Origin: Paraflavitalea soli
GTDB lineage: Bacteria > Bacteroidota > Bacteroidia > Chitinophagales > Chitinophagaceae
Assembly (NCBI RefSeq): GCF_003555545.1
Contig: NZ_CP032157.1
Location: 2,732,546-2,796,545, forward strand
Direction: 5' to 3'
Length of the DNA stretch: 64,000 nucleotides
Shown: positions 7,226-17,058 of the stretch, piece by piece
Numbering within the stretch: the first letter of the stretch is position 1
How the letters are laid out: the number at the start of each line of letters is the position of its first letter
The notes under the pieces: generated by a model
Told to the model about the DNA's origin: nothing
Databases searched by the model: none
Seen by the model: the letters and a program-made list of their open reading frames with translations, nothing else
Position numbers and translations under genes: made by a program

Positions 7226-10200
7226 CTACAACTTAACGATCTTGATCGATGCAGGTGCAGAAGTTCCTTCCAGGTGCAGCATATAGTTGCCGCCGGGCAG
7301 ATTGCCCAGGCTCTTGCTAAACCTGGCATTACCTGCCGGTACATTCCATTGACGAAGCAGGCGGCCATTCATATCCAGCAACTTCATGGTATGATAATGA
7401 TGCCTGCCCTGCTCGATGGTGATCATATCCCTTACAGGGTTGGGATATACCCTGAATGCCAGCGGTGCTTCCGAATCACCGGAGATGGCGCTCTTCATCG
7501 TAAGGGAAGATGCCGTGGTATCAGGCGCCGGCGCTACCGCACAATTATTGATCGCAAACCAGTTGAATTTAAAAGTACCCTGGTACACGATGACATTGGC
7601 ATAACTTATTGCGGGCAATGTCATGGTATCGGTAATAGTTGCCCATTGACCATTGGTATTGGGCAGGCTGATAATGCCGTAGGTGATGCCGGAATTGGCG
7701 AGCTTCACTTTGGCAGGTGCGGTCGTCAATACCCGGAAGCTCACATTGTACTTGCCCCTTACCGGTATAGCCAATACACTGTAACCAAACCAATGGTTAT
7801 AACCCAGCCCCGTAAAGTTTTGTCCACCACTGGTATCCGTAGTAGGTTCCAGGGTAGGCTGGGGAGAACGGGAGGTACTGATCTCCGCTTCATAGCGCTT
7901 ATTAAAAGTGCAGCCATACCCGGTCGTGAAAATAGCCGACCCGCTGATGCTGTCTTTGACTGCTGTAATGGTAAAGGTGCCTGGTTCCATACCGGCCGTC
8001 AGGGCGCCGGCCTGGGTTACACTGTTGCCCGTGCCGCTTACCGACCAGGCAGGACCGGTAAATGCAAAGGCGCTGCCATACTGATCAAATCCCTTGGTGG
8101 TGTATTGCTGGGAAGCGCCAAACGGTACGGTGAGGCTATCCGGCACTACCTTGATGCTGGCCAACTGGGGTGCTGCCAACACTTTTACCTTTCCATAACC
8201 ACTCATGCTATTGTAGGAAGCCTTGACCAGGTAACCACCCGGTGTATAGCTGGCGGTGAACACCCCCTTATAATCCATCACGCCACCAGCAGCAGGCACC
8301 GACCAGGTAAAGGGAATATCAAAACGGCTGCTGTCGCTGCCATAGGCCGCTGCCTTGAACGGTTTCTTTCCGCCCACAAATACACTGGTACTGTCGGGCG
8401 ATACCACAATACGGGAAAGAGAAACGTCTGTAGCCCGCACCACCTTTAGCCAGTTGAAGTTCCAGCCGGAAGTAGCCGCTTGTATCAACAGCGTTTTCTT
8501 ACCACCCGGCATTTGGAAAGGCGCGGAAGTAACGGTGACCCAGTTCTGCCAGCCGCCGCTGGCCGGCAGTGTCATCGTAGTCAGCAAGGTATCACCCATC
8601 ATCACTTTCACGGTACTGGCCGTATTAACAGCTACACGCAGCTGGAGGCGGTAACTGCCCGTCCAGGGCGCTTCGATATCATATTCCATGAAAGAGGTAG
8701 CTCCAATAAAACTGACGTTCAGCACGCCGCTGGTATCCAGCACAGGTTCTGTGCGGGTGGTATTGGAATAATCAAATGCTTCCGCTTCTATCCTTGCAGG
8801 TACCGGTTTGAAATTGGCCACCCTGGTGGTTACATTTGCGGTGGCGGATAAAGTGTCACCATTATAACTAACCGTAGCCGTTACAATACCTGGTGAATGG
8901 ATGCAGGCCAATCCTCCTGCCGTGATGGTATTGCCGCTGCCCGTAATGCTCCATACGGGTGTCAGGCTCATCGGGAAATCATTCTGGTCAAAGATCTTTG
9001 CCGTGTATTGGTATTTCCTGCCGGCTACAATAGCACGGTTGGCCGGACTTACCACGATACTGTCAGGCACCGGCGTGCCCAATCCCTTCTGGTACACCCG
9101 TACATAATCTACCAGCATGCTGTCGGGCCAGTTGGCTTCTGTGATCGCTCCACCCATACCGCCGCCAATGGCCACATTGAGGATGATATGAAATTTCTGA
9201 TCGAAGGGCCAGTCTTTCCAGTCTGTCTTAGGGTTCACATACGTATACACTTTCACCCCATCATAGGTAAAGCGCAGGGAATCCTCACTCCATTCAAGGG
9301 CATATACATGGAATACCGTATCCACATCGGGAATGAGTTTCGACGCGGAAAGATGGCCTCCATTCGTCCAGTTATTGTTTTGCGTATGAACCGTAGAAAG
9401 CACCGTACCGAAATTATTACCTACATGCTCCATGATATCGATCTCTCCGCTCTTGGGCCATGCGCCATACGATTCGGTAGTAGGCATGAGCCAGATGGCT
9501 GGCCAGGAGCCACGTGCCCGGGGCAACCTCGCCCTTACTTCCACCTTACCATAGCGGAAATCGACTTTGTTGCGGGTAATGAGGCGGGCTGAGGACCAGG
9601 GCTCAGTCGTATTGTAATTGGGATAATCCTTTTTACCGGTGATCACCAGGCTGCCGTTGCGTACGCGGGCATTGTCATAAGAGGTATCTGTGTACACCTG
9701 TTGCTCTCCGTTGATCCAGCCTTTGGGACGTGGGTCTACCGTCCATTTGGTAAGATCGGGCAGGCCCGTGCCATTGAAGTGGTCTTCGAAAATAAGCGTA
9801 TAGTTGGGATTGCCTTCAAAAACGACATTGCCCAACGCGAGATACTGCGCAGCGGCAGGACCGGCCAGCTCCGATCCTGCGATGGTAAGCCGGAGAGTAA
9901 AGCGTGAGTAATTGGCCAATGAATTGCCTGCCAGCACTACGTTCACAGTCGTGTCGTTCACTCTTTGCAGACTGTCGATGGTAACGCCGGATGGCAATTG
10001 CGCTGTCCAGTTTGATTTGTTCAATACTGAATCGAACGTATTCTTATGGATGGTGGCCTGGATAACAGCACCCTGCTCCTGCCCCATGACTATCCGCGTA
10101 TCAGCCAGGGTAATATTTACCCGGTCAGGGCTCTGCACCAGGTCGAAATGCAGGATGCCATTGGCCTTCCGGCCATCGATGAATTGCACGACAATCGTAT

Positions 10201-10720
10201 TGAAGTCAGTCCTATTCTTAACGCTTTTAAAATCAAAGACGGCTTCTTCCCAGGTATTGATATTCTTGATGCGATAAGTAAGAAATACCGCTTTGCTGTA
10301 ATTGGTGCCGGGTTGCAGTTTGAACATGACATCTTCTATCACGTTGCTGCGCACCAGCATTTTGAAAACACTGTTGGTGCTCAGGTCAAAGGAGTCGGGC
10401 AGGCTGCAACTGGCCGACATCCATTCAAAGCTGGTGGTGTCTTTGGTAAACCTGGCTACATGCGAACTGGTATTGAGCCCTGTAACAGCAGGATTGGGAA
10501 TATTAAACTCTACTTTACCTGTGGTCGTATTACCGGCATAAAACGTCCACCTGCCGGAGCAGGGGCCATGGCCCTCCATATCATCCAGCAGCAGGAACTG
10601 GGCCTGCCCTTTACTGCACAACAACAGGCAAAACAACAGGAATAAGGTGAACGTTCTGGTGAGCAGGGGCAGCAGTGTAGCGCCTCCCCATATGGGCAAG
10701 TTGATCGTTATCTTTTTCAT
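7226..10720 (-). CDS. Secreted multidomain GH16 beta-glucanase with T9SS sorting domain
   Basis: This 1164-residue enzyme is predicted to cleave beta-1,3 or beta-1,3-1,4 glucans at or outside the cell surface. In order: signal peptide (to about 40), a galactose-binding-like domain (45-200), a linker Ig-like domain (200-300), the GH16 catalytic domain (305-545), a bacterial Ig-like domain (550-632), a CBM6-like domain (640-762), two more Ig-like domains (766-935), a second CBM6-like domain (940-1058), and a Por-type C-terminal sorting domain from VYPNP (1091) to the end. The GH16 signature GEIDIMEH is at 425-432, giving Glu426 as nucleophile and Glu431 as acid/base. It is the last gene of the ECF-FecR-SusC-SusD run, 25 bases after susD, so it is probably the depolymerase of that locus. 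Exact glucan specificity cannot be read from sequence. Confidence 0.93.
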   Translation of the reverse strand: MKKITINLPIWGGATLLPLLTRTFTLFLLFCLLLCSKGQAQFLLLDDMEGHGPCSGRWTFYAGNTTTGKVEFNIPNPAVTGLNTSSHVARFTKDTTSFEWMSASCSLPDSFDLSTNSVFKMLVRSNVIEDVMFKLQPGTNYSKAVFLTYRIKNINTWEEAVFDFKSVKNRTDFNTIVVQFIDGRKANGILHFDLVQSPDRVNITLADTRIVMGQEQGAVIQATIHKNTFDSVLNKSNWTAQLPSGVTIDSLQRVNDTTVNVVLAGNSLANYSRFTLRLTIAGSELAGPAAAQYLALGNVVFEGNPNYTLIFEDHFNGTGLPDLTKWTVDPRPKGWINGEQQVYTDTSYDNARVRNGSLVITGKKDYPNYNTTEPWSSARLITRNKVDFRYGKVEVRARLPRARGSWPAIWLMPTTESYGAWPKSGEIDIMEHVGNNFGTVLSTVHTQNNNWTNGGHLSASKLIPDVDTVFHVYALEWSEDSLRFTYDGVKVYTYVNPKTDWKDWPFDQKFHIILNVAIGGGMGGAITEANWPDSMLVDYVRVYQKGLGTPVPDSIVVSPANRAIVAGRKYQYTAKIFDQNDFPMSLTPVWSITGSGNTITAGGLACIHSPGIVTATVSYNGDTLSATANVTTRVANFKPVPARIEAEAFDYSNTTRTEPVLDTSGVLNVSFIGATSFMEYDIEAPWTGSYRLQLRVAVNTASTVKVMMGDTLLTTMTLPASGGWQNWVTVTSAPFQMPGGKKTLLIQAATSGWNFNWLKVVRATDVSLSRIVVSPDSTSVFVGGKKPFKAAAYGSDSSRFDIPFTWSVPAAGGVMDYKGVFTASYTPGGYLVKASYNSMSGYGKVKVLAAPQLASIKVVPDSLTVPFGASQQYTTKGFDQYGSAFAFTGPAWSVSGTGNSVTQAGALTAGMEPGTFTITAVKDSISGSAIFTTGYGCTFNKRYEAEISTSRSPQPTLEPTTDTSGGQNFTGLGYNHWFGYSVLAIPVRGKYNVSFRVLTTAPAKVKLANSGITYGIISLPNTNGQWATITDTMTLPAISYANVIVYQGTFKFNWFAINNCAVAPAPDTTASSLTMKSAISGDSEAPLAFRVYPNPVRDMITIEQGRHHYHTMKLLDMNGRLLRQWNVPAGNARFSKSLGNLPGGNYMLHLEGTSAPASIKIVKL

Positions 10721-10745
10721 GATGGCAAATTTTAGAAGAACACTG

Positions 10746-12188
10746 TTATAAATGAGGGTTCATCAGGGCATCGGCGCCAGGTATCGGCATCAGGTAATTT
10801 GCTTTGGTGATGGGTTTGGCTGGCGTCAGATCATCGGGATGTTTATTGGCGTTGGCCGCTTCTACCCTTTCCAGGCGAACCAGGTCAAACCAACGGTTCC
10901 ATTCACCGGCAAACTCCCAGGCTCTTTCATCGATCACCGCGTTGATAAAATCATTGCCTGCTAACCCAGCCGGCAGGTCGTTGAGCCCGGCACGCTTACG
11001 CACGGCATTGATTGCAGCATACGCCTCTGTATTGACGCTGCCACTGCGTGCCTGCGCTTCGGCATAGATGAGCAGCACATGGGCATAGCGGATCATAATC
11101 ACGGGATTGTTCGACATGTAAGTAGCCTTGGTACCTGTCTGGATGATAAACTTCTTGTAGTAAGGATGTTTGGTGGTTACATCCTGCCAGGGAATGGTAG
11201 CGCCATTTATTACAAAAGAGGTAGAGAAGGTGGCGTCTTTCCGGCTGCCTTCGGGGAAGTTGTTGAAGAAATTGATCTCCGGGAAAAAGTCGCTCCAGCC
11301 GCCTTCATTTTCAGGCATGGTAGAGAGGCCGTAGAATGAATTATAAGTGATCCATTGTCCCCTTGTGTACAAGGCAAATACATCCTCGTTGGTGCCGCCG
11401 GCAAATATCTTCAGGAAACCACCCTGGTAAAGGTCAAAACCAAAAGCAGTTTTGTTGTCGATCACTTCTTTTGCTTTGGTTGCTGCCAGTGCATATTTGG
11501 AAGCATCGTTGATGGGCCATCCGCCTTGCGTGAGGTACACATCGGCCAGCAGGGATTTTACAGCGCCTTTGTTGGGCCGGCCGGCACTGCGCCGGGCAGT
11601 GGGTACCCAGGCTTCAGCCTTCAACAGATCGGCTTCTACCAGCTTGTACACTTCTGCAACCGGGCTTTTTTTGATCGTGAGGTATTCTGCCTGGTATTGT
11701 TCGGAAGGAATAATGGGCACTTCACCCCAGAAACGGGTAAGCCAGTAATAACACAAGCCACGTAAAAAATAAGCCTCCCCTACAATGGCCTGAACACTTG
11801 CCTCCGTACCATCCTGCACCTTCGTATAGTTGTTGATGATATTGGTAGTGGACTGGATGGTTTTATAACAACCACGCCAAATAGGCAACATCCGGCTGTT
11901 AAGATCAGCCACGCTGAAGCGGTCAAACTCACGGAACTCTTCTTTATTGGAACCAGGATGCGTTGTCAGGTCATCGCCGCCCATCGTCATGGCGATCTGC
12001 GATACCGTAGTGAAGCCGCTTTCCCAGGGCACCTGCAAGCTGCCGTAAGCGCCGGTAAGGGCCGATTCAAGACTGGCCAGGTTGCTGATACCTACAGAGC
12101 CCAACACCAGCCCTTTGGGTTCTTCCGTCAACTGCTTCGAACAAGCAGCAGCGAGGAACAATATCGAAATGAAATAAAGCTTTTGCAT
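10746..12188 (-). CDS. SusD/RagB-family glycan-binding lipoprotein
   Basis: This 480-residue protein has a lipoprotein signal peptide (LAAAC, Cys16), so it is anchored at the outer membrane and probably surface exposed. It shows the SusD/RagB pattern: an N-terminal region starting with LESALTGAYGSL, internal TPR-like helices with EAYFLRGLCYYWLTRFWG, and a C-terminal domain with YAEAQAR and ERAWEFAGEWNRWFDLVRL. It lies 18 bases downstream of susC and 25 upstream of GH16 and should form the lid of the SusCD importer for oligosaccharides released by GH16. Length is normal for the family. Confidence 0.93.
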   Translation of the reverse strand: MQKLYFISILFLAAACSKQLTEEPKGLVLGSVGISNLASLESALTGAYGSLQVPWESGFTTVSQIAMTMGGDDLTTHPGSNKEEFREFDRFSVADLNSRMLPIWRGCYKTIQSTTNIINNYTKVQDGTEASVQAIVGEAYFLRGLCYYWLTRFWGEVPIIPSEQYQAEYLTIKKSPVAEVYKLVEADLLKAEAWVPTARRSAGRPNKGAVKSLLADVYLTQGGWPINDASKYALAATKAKEVIDNKTAFGFDLYQGGFLKIFAGGTNEDVFALYTRGQWITYNSFYGLSTMPENEGGWSDFFPEINFFNNFPEGSRKDATFSTSFVINGATIPWQDVTTKHPYYKKFIIQTGTKATYMSNNPVIMIRYAHVLLIYAEAQARSGSVNTEAYAAINAVRKRAGLNDLPAGLAGNDFINAVIDERAWEFAGEWNRWFDLVRLERVEAANANKHPDDLTPAKPITKANYLMPIPGADALMNPHL

Positions 12189-12206
12189 TTGTAAACGTTT
12201 TAATGG

Positions 12207-15200
12207 TTAAAAGCTAAGCGTACACCCACCTGTAAAAGTCCGGGCATTGGGATAAGAACCATAATCAATACCCTGGCGTATATCACCGGCTGAAGAATTG
12301 GCTTCCGGGTCAATACCTGTATAGTTAGTAAGGGTCCATAGATTGGTGGCGCTCACAAATAGTCGAAGCCCAGCTATATTACCCAGGGCCTTGCGGGGTA
12401 CCTCGTACGAGAGGCTGAGGTTTTTCAACCGCAGGAAATCGGCCTTTTCCAGGAAACGGGTAGACTGCGTAAAGTTCCTGTTCGTAGAACTGAAGGCCGG
12501 AATATCTGAAGTCTCATTGACACCAGGAATATAACGGTACTTAATATCCACATAGGTAGCTTCGCGGGCATCACCGCCAAGATACATGGCAGCAGCTTTG
12601 TTATAATTGAGCTTATCAAAGCCAAGCATGGCGTGAAAGAATACATTGAGGGAAATGCCTTTATAACTAACCGTATTGTTCCAGCCAAAAGTAGTGGTGG
12701 GAACACCAGTACCTATTACACCATAATCACTGGCATCAATTACATTGTCGCTATTTTTATCCAGGTAGCGGGAGTCGCCGGGCCTGGCGCCAAAGGGTCC
12801 TGCTTTACCTTCCTCGCCGGGTTTCCAGGTACCCAGGTAAGTAAGCCCCCAGATAGCGCCCAGCGGCTGACCGGGCATCACCACAAATTCCGATTGGGGC
12901 GACATGCCACCGCCGATCTTGCGGTTGTTGGGATCAAAGATGATGGCCCTTTGCCCACTGGAGATTACGCGGTTCCTGACAAATGAAGCATTGAACCAAC
13001 TGGTCCAGGTAACCGGCCCTTTATCAAATACCGCCGCCTCGATAGCAAACTCAAAACCTTTATTCTGTACTTCACCTGTATTGCGGGTAATGACATTACC
13101 GCCCAGGTACATAGGAAGCGTTTCATCCAGCAACAGGTCACGTGTATCCTTGATGAAGTAATCGGCTGTAAGAGAAATACGTCCATTCAAAATACCGGCC
13201 TCCAAACCAATGTTCTTCTGCTCTGTCGTCTCCCATTTCAGATCAGGGTTGCCGATATTGCCCAATATGATACCCGTCTGCGAAGCACTGTTGGTAAACG
13301 AAGCCACCCGGTTGGAATAAGAAGAAAGCGTGCTGTAGGCCTCCACACCCTGGTTGCCGGTGAGGCCCCAGCTGCCACGGACCTTGAGGGTGCTGAATAC
13401 ATTGAGGTCGCTGATGAAGGATTCGTCCGACAATATCCAACCAACGGAAGCAGAAGGGAAATAACTGTATTTATTATCGTCTGCAAACTTCGAAGATCCA
13501 TCCCGCCTGATGGTAGCAGACAAGAGATACTTATCCTTATATGCATAATTAACCCGGCCCATCAGGGAGAACAAGGCCCATTTGGAATAACCGGAGGAAG
13601 GATTGCCCGGTGTACCCAATCCTATATTATTCCACATGAAGGATTCATAATTGAGATTGGAACTACCCACCGCCATAAAGTTGTAAGTAGACTGCTGGTA
13701 CTCCATAACGGCCGTAGCATCGAGGCTATGTCCGCCAGTGAAGGTCTTGCGGTAGCTAAGCGTATTGGTATTCTGCAACCTCAGCTCTTTGTTGGAACGC
13801 AGGCTGGTAGTAGAGGTATTGGAATTGACCACCTTGCTGGCAAAACCCTTGTTTTCATAACCCATGTAATTGGCGCCAAATTGGAGGTTGAGGTGCAGGC
13901 CCGGAATGATCCGGTACTTGAATCCACCGATCACATTGGCCAGCATACGCTCTGTTACCGTTAACTGATCGGTAGTGAGGGCTACAGGGTTGAAAAAAAC
14001 AGAGCTGACCGGATCGGCGATGGTATAACCACCCATGGATGTGCGCACCGGTACAGTGGGCGACCAGGTGATGGCTTGCGCCAATGGACTGTGCGGACCA
14101 TCAGCAGGAATATCAATATTCTGCGAGGTACTGTAAGAACCCAGTATGTTAAGGAAAGCCGATACTTTTTCGCTTAGCTTGGCATTGATATTGGAGCGGA
14201 GGGTATAGCGTTTGAGAAAGGAATTCCTGATCACGCCATCCTGGTTGAGGTAGTTGCCGGAAATAAAGTAATTGCCTTTATCCGTGCCGCCTGCCAGGTT
14301 GAGCAGGTATTCCTGCGCACCTGCATTACGGAATATCTCATCCTGCCAGTTGGTACCGCCTTTCACTTTGAACTCATCGATCTGCGCGGTAGTAAATGGC
14401 AAGGCAGTACCTGATGCCTGGGCATGTGCATTGACCGTTTCGGCAAACTCTGCAGCATTCAGCAGGTCCAGTTTCTTCAGCACTTCTGCTGAGGAGAAGC
14501 GGGCCGTGAAATTGACTTTCAGACTTCCTTTCACTCCTTTCCTGGTAGTGATGATGATCACGCCATTGGAACCACGGCTTCCATAGATAGCGGTAGCCGA
14601 TGCATCTTTCAACACCTGCAGGCTTTCAATGTCTTCCGGGTTAATGGAAGCAAAGTCAGCTCCCACAAATCCATCTACCACATACAGCGGGCCATTGTCG
14701 CCATTAATGGAGTTGGAACCGCGTATGCGTATACGCACACTGCCACCGGGAGCACCGGTTGCATTGGTCACCTGCACACCAGCCGCACGGCCTTGCAGGA
14801 TCTGGTCGAGCCGGCTCACCGGCTGTTCCCGGAAAGAGGCGGCAGAAACGGTGGTAATAGCGTTGGTCAGTGTACCTTTCTTTTGCTCGCCATACCCGAT
14901 CACTACCATTTCTTTCATGCTGGAAGGAGCAGCCTCCAGGGTCACGGAGATGGCAGTTCTTCCTTTCACCGCTATCTCCTGTTCATCAAAACCCAGGGAG
15001 GAGATGATCAATACCGCATCGCCATTGGCCACAGAGATCTCATACTCACCCTGCTCATTCGTAACTACACCTTTGCCCGTGCCTTTTACCTGGATAGTAG
15101 CCCCGGCTACCGGATCGCCTTTATCGTCCGTCACCCTGCCCTTAATGGTTATATCTTCCGCTATATCCACCGTAGTCACTGCGGTCACTACCGGCGCCTT

Positions 15201-15587
15201 GCGCTTTACAATAATGGTTTTACCACTCATGGCATAAGTAAGCGGCTGGTAGCGGAAACATTGCTCCAATACCTTATCGAGCGGTGCATTTTGCACCTGG
15301 AGCGTCACTGTTTTAGCAATGGATAATTGTTCATCGGTATACAGGAAATTATAGCCGGTCTGTTTCCTGATCTCTTTAAAAGCTTTGTCCAGTGGCGTAT
15401 TGCGCAGGGAGAGCGTTACAGTTTGTGCAATGCCTTCGGCCTGCACCTGCAGCATGGCAATCGTCATCAAAAGCACAGTTAGTTTCATGATCAGTACCGA
15501 TTTTGCAAGTAATCGTGGGTAGTTTTTACCGCTGGGAATCCCGCAAACGCGGGATGGCGCGCTTTGGGAAAAAAGCGTCAAAAGCAT
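12207..15587 (-). CDS. SusC/RagA TonB-dependent receptor with STN signalling domain
   Basis: This 1126-residue outer-membrane importer starts with a signal anchor/peptide, then an STN secretin/TonB signalling domain (about 55-130, VTLSLRNTPLDKAFKEI), a carboxypeptidase-regulatory-like repeat (about 148-215, IKGRVTDDKGDPVAGAT), the plug (from EMVVIGYGEQKKGTL, about 227) and a long beta-barrel ending in Phe. The STN domain fits signalling to the adjacent FecR/ECF pair. Start choice is uncertain: the ATG at 15587 gives a 33-residue extension before MKLTVLL, which begins at 15488 and alone makes a good signal peptide. The extension (LLAKSVLIMKLT) looks like that of related SusC proteins, so I kept it. 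A plus-strand promoter -7 box overlaps the 15587 start codon. Confidence 0.93.
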   Translation of the reverse strand: MLLTLFSQSAPSRVCGIPSGKNYPRLLAKSVLIMKLTVLLMTIAMLQVQAEGIAQTVTLSLRNTPLDKAFKEIRKQTGYNFLYTDEQLSIAKTVTLQVQNAPLDKVLEQCFRYQPLTYAMSGKTIIVKRKAPVVTAVTTVDIAEDITIKGRVTDDKGDPVAGATIQVKGTGKGVVTNEQGEYEISVANGDAVLIISSLGFDEQEIAVKGRTAISVTLEAAPSSMKEMVVIGYGEQKKGTLTNAITTVSAASFREQPVSRLDQILQGRAAGVQVTNATGAPGGSVRIRIRGSNSINGDNGPLYVVDGFVGADFASINPEDIESLQVLKDASATAIYGSRGSNGVIIITTRKGVKGSLKVNFTARFSSAEVLKKLDLLNAAEFAETVNAHAQASGTALPFTTAQIDEFKVKGGTNWQDEIFRNAGAQEYLLNLAGGTDKGNYFISGNYLNQDGVIRNSFLKRYTLRSNINAKLSEKVSAFLNILGSYSTSQNIDIPADGPHSPLAQAITWSPTVPVRTSMGGYTIADPVSSVFFNPVALTTDQLTVTERMLANVIGGFKYRIIPGLHLNLQFGANYMGYENKGFASKVVNSNTSTTSLRSNKELRLQNTNTLSYRKTFTGGHSLDATAVMEYQQSTYNFMAVGSSNLNYESFMWNNIGLGTPGNPSSGYSKWALFSLMGRVNYAYKDKYLLSATIRRDGSSKFADDNKYSYFPSASVGWILSDESFISDLNVFSTLKVRGSWGLTGNQGVEAYSTLSSYSNRVASFTNSASQTGIILGNIGNPDLKWETTEQKNIGLEAGILNGRISLTADYFIKDTRDLLLDETLPMYLGGNVITRNTGEVQNKGFEFAIEAAVFDKGPVTWTSWFNASFVRNRVISSGQRAIIFDPNNRKIGGGMSPQSEFVVMPGQPLGAIWGLTYLGTWKPGEEGKAGPFGARPGDSRYLDKNSDNVIDASDYGVIGTGVPTTTFGWNNTVSYKGISLNVFFHAMLGFDKLNYNKAAAMYLGGDAREATYVDIKYRYIPGVNETSDIPAFSSTNRNFTQSTRFLEKADFLRLKNLSLSYEVPRKALGNIAGLRLFVSATNLWTLTNYTGIDPEANSSAGDIRQGIDYGSYPNARTFTGGCTLSF

Positions 15588-15594
15588 ACATTTG
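15563..15594 (+). promoter_or_regulatory. Plus-strand promoter facing away from susC
   Basis: TTTG at 15563-15566 and TACATTTG at 15587-15594 (exact TAnnTTTG) are separated by 20 bases, the consensus Bacteroidota -33/-7 arrangement. There is no plus-strand protein gene downstream; a terminator follows about 80 bases later. It therefore appears to drive a short RNA. Confidence 0.6.
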
Positions 15595-15599
15595 TTGTA

Positions 15600-15677
15600 A
15601 TTAGGGTTAATAAATGGATTGTCAAGTTTATGGACCCGATCTTAGCCGGGGGTGGTACCAACACTCCCGGTTTTTTT
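15600..15677 (+). ncRNA. Candidate antisense small RNA opposite the susC leader
   Basis: A consensus promoter (15563-15594) and a consensus intrinsic terminator (15646-15677) on the plus strand bracket about 75-80 bases with no ORF, in the fecR-susC spacer. The transcript would be fully complementary to the leader of the minus-strand susC mRNA if that mRNA starts beyond about 15680. Its 5' end would lie only about 13 bases from the susC start codon. Antisense RNAs at this place in ECF/anti-sigma-controlled SusC loci are known from Bacteroides (DonS type), where they repress the locus. The 5' end is estimated from the -7 box and could move by a few bases. Existence is inferred; no expression data are available here. 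Confidence 0.55.
15646..15677 (+). terminator. Intrinsic terminator on plus strand in fecR-susC spacer
   Basis: A 9-bp stem (15646-15654 with 15662-15670, one G:T pair) with a 7-base loop is followed directly by seven T (15671-15677). The T run is only on the plus strand, so it cannot terminate the minus-strand fecR transcript. No annotated plus-strand gene uses it. Confidence 0.75.
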
Positions 15678-15741
15678 GGGCCCTGCGATCATACGTTGTG
15701 CGTTAAGGGCTCATATGGCAGTTTTTAGGTGATAGGTATGT

Positions 15742-17007
15742 TTATGGTGTTACAATGATCTTCCGTCCGCTGATCTCAAAATGGATCTCACCGGTTTGTT
15801 CCATCATGTCCAGCACCTGCGATACAGGTACATTGCTGGATATTCCTCCCCTGAAATGCGCATTGGGAATATTGCCCCGGTATTCCACTTCCACATCATA
15901 CCAGCGCGCAATCATGCGCATGACGGTATAGATATTATTCCCATCGAACTGAATTTGCCCGTTCTTCCAGGCCATCACGGCTTCTACATCAACCGTCTGA
16001 ACCATTATTGGGGAAGATGCATTGTATTGGGAGGATATAGGTACAGCGGCTTGTTGTCCAGGGCTTAGAATTACAGATTGTTGCAGATCAGTGGTCGCAG
16101 CATTATCGATTGCTGATTGCCGACTGCCGACCTTCACCTTCCCTTCCAGCAAGGTGGTCTTGATCGTTGTTTCATCACTATACCCATTGATATTGAAATG
16201 CGTGCCCAGCACTTCTACCTGCATACCGTTGAGATTGACACGGAAAGGCATGGCGGCATTTTTCTCCACTTCAAAATAAGCTTCACCGGTAAGCGTCACT
16301 TCCCTGGTCTTGCCATTGAACGCAGTGGGATAATGCAGGCTGCTGGCAGCATTGAGCCACACGCGGCTGCCATCCGGCAGGGTTACATAGAACTTGCCGC
16401 CATTGGGAGTAGTAATAGTATTATACAAAGTGGCCGTAGGGGTCACGTTGTCCGTTGCTTCATAAGCCAGTTGCCCGTTGGCCAGCTTGACTACCCGGGT
16501 ACTACCTTGCTGGCCCAGTGTACCATTCTGTGCATTCTCCAGGATGATCTTTGAACCATCTGCCAGGATGAGTACGGCTTTGTTGCCGCCCGGCTGTATA
16601 TCGTTTTGGGGGATAGGATTTTGTTGTACGATCGGGGCCTGCGGATTCCCACGGAATAACCACCAGGCGCCAGCCGCCAAAGTAAGTACCAATATAGCAG
16701 CGGCGGCATATTGCCACCAGGGGCGGCGCGATGGCAGGTTAATGACCGTAGTATCGGGGGATGATGTGGCAGGCACTGGGGTCTGCAGCTTTGTCCATAC
16801 TTCTTCAAAAGCAACCCGGGTATTGCTTTCTGCAGTGGCCGGCCCGGCTATCTCCTCTTCATACAGGGAGGCCAGCATTTGATCCAATAATGCGCGGTTG
16901 CGTTCGTCCTGAACAAGCACCCTCAATTGATTGATCTCCGCGGGCGTTAGTTTTTGATCATTGAGGAACTTTTCGAATAATTCCTGGAAGAGGTCCTGTT
17001 TTGACAT
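15742..17007 (-). CDS. FecR-family anti-sigma factor
   Basis: This 421-residue protein is built as a Bacteroidota FecR: a cytoplasmic N-terminal anti-sigma region (1-90), one TM helix (about 97-116, YAAAAILVLTLAAGAWWLF), a periplasmic FecR domain (about 195-290, with TPNGGKFYVTLPDGSRVWLN and GEAYFEV) and a C-terminal DUF4974-like STN-facing domain (about 345-421, ending in a KIIVTP strand). It should hold the upstream ECF sigma factor inactive until the STN domain of the adjacent SusC reports substrate. It lies 51 bases after the sigma gene and 154 bases before susC; that gap contains the antisense RNA candidate. Confidence 0.92.
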   Translation of the reverse strand: MSKQDLFQELFEKFLNDQKLTPAEINQLRVLVQDERNRALLDQMLASLYEEEIAGPATAESNTRVAFEEVWTKLQTPVPATSSPDTTVINLPSRRPWWQYAAAAILVLTLAAGAWWLFRGNPQAPIVQQNPIPQNDIQPGGNKAVLILADGSKIILENAQNGTLGQQGSTRVVKLANGQLAYEATDNVTPTATLYNTITTPNGGKFYVTLPDGSRVWLNAASSLHYPTAFNGKTREVTLTGEAYFEVEKNAAMPFRVNLNGMQVEVLGTHFNINGYSDETTIKTTLLEGKVKVGSRQSAIDNAATTDLQQSVILSPGQQAAVPISSQYNASSPIMVQTVDVEAVMAWKNGQIQFDGNNIYTVMRMIARWYDVEVEYRGNIPNAHFRGGISSNVPVSQVLDMMEQTGEIHFEISGRKIIVTP

Positions 17008-17058
17008 AATGGCCTTGTTAAAAAGTACCCGCTTTAGTGCGGTTACAGCAATCGACTA

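Noticed and set aside
7181-8449. Long plus-strand open frame of 422 codons opposite the GH16 gene
   Set aside because: Antisense to a clear multidomain GH16 protein. Its composition (Cys, His, Arg-rich) is typical of a shadow frame.
14629-15237. Plus-strand frame of 202 codons opposite the susC plug region
   Set aside because: Low-complexity Ser/Thr/Pro-rich shadow of the conserved SusC sequence; no start signal.
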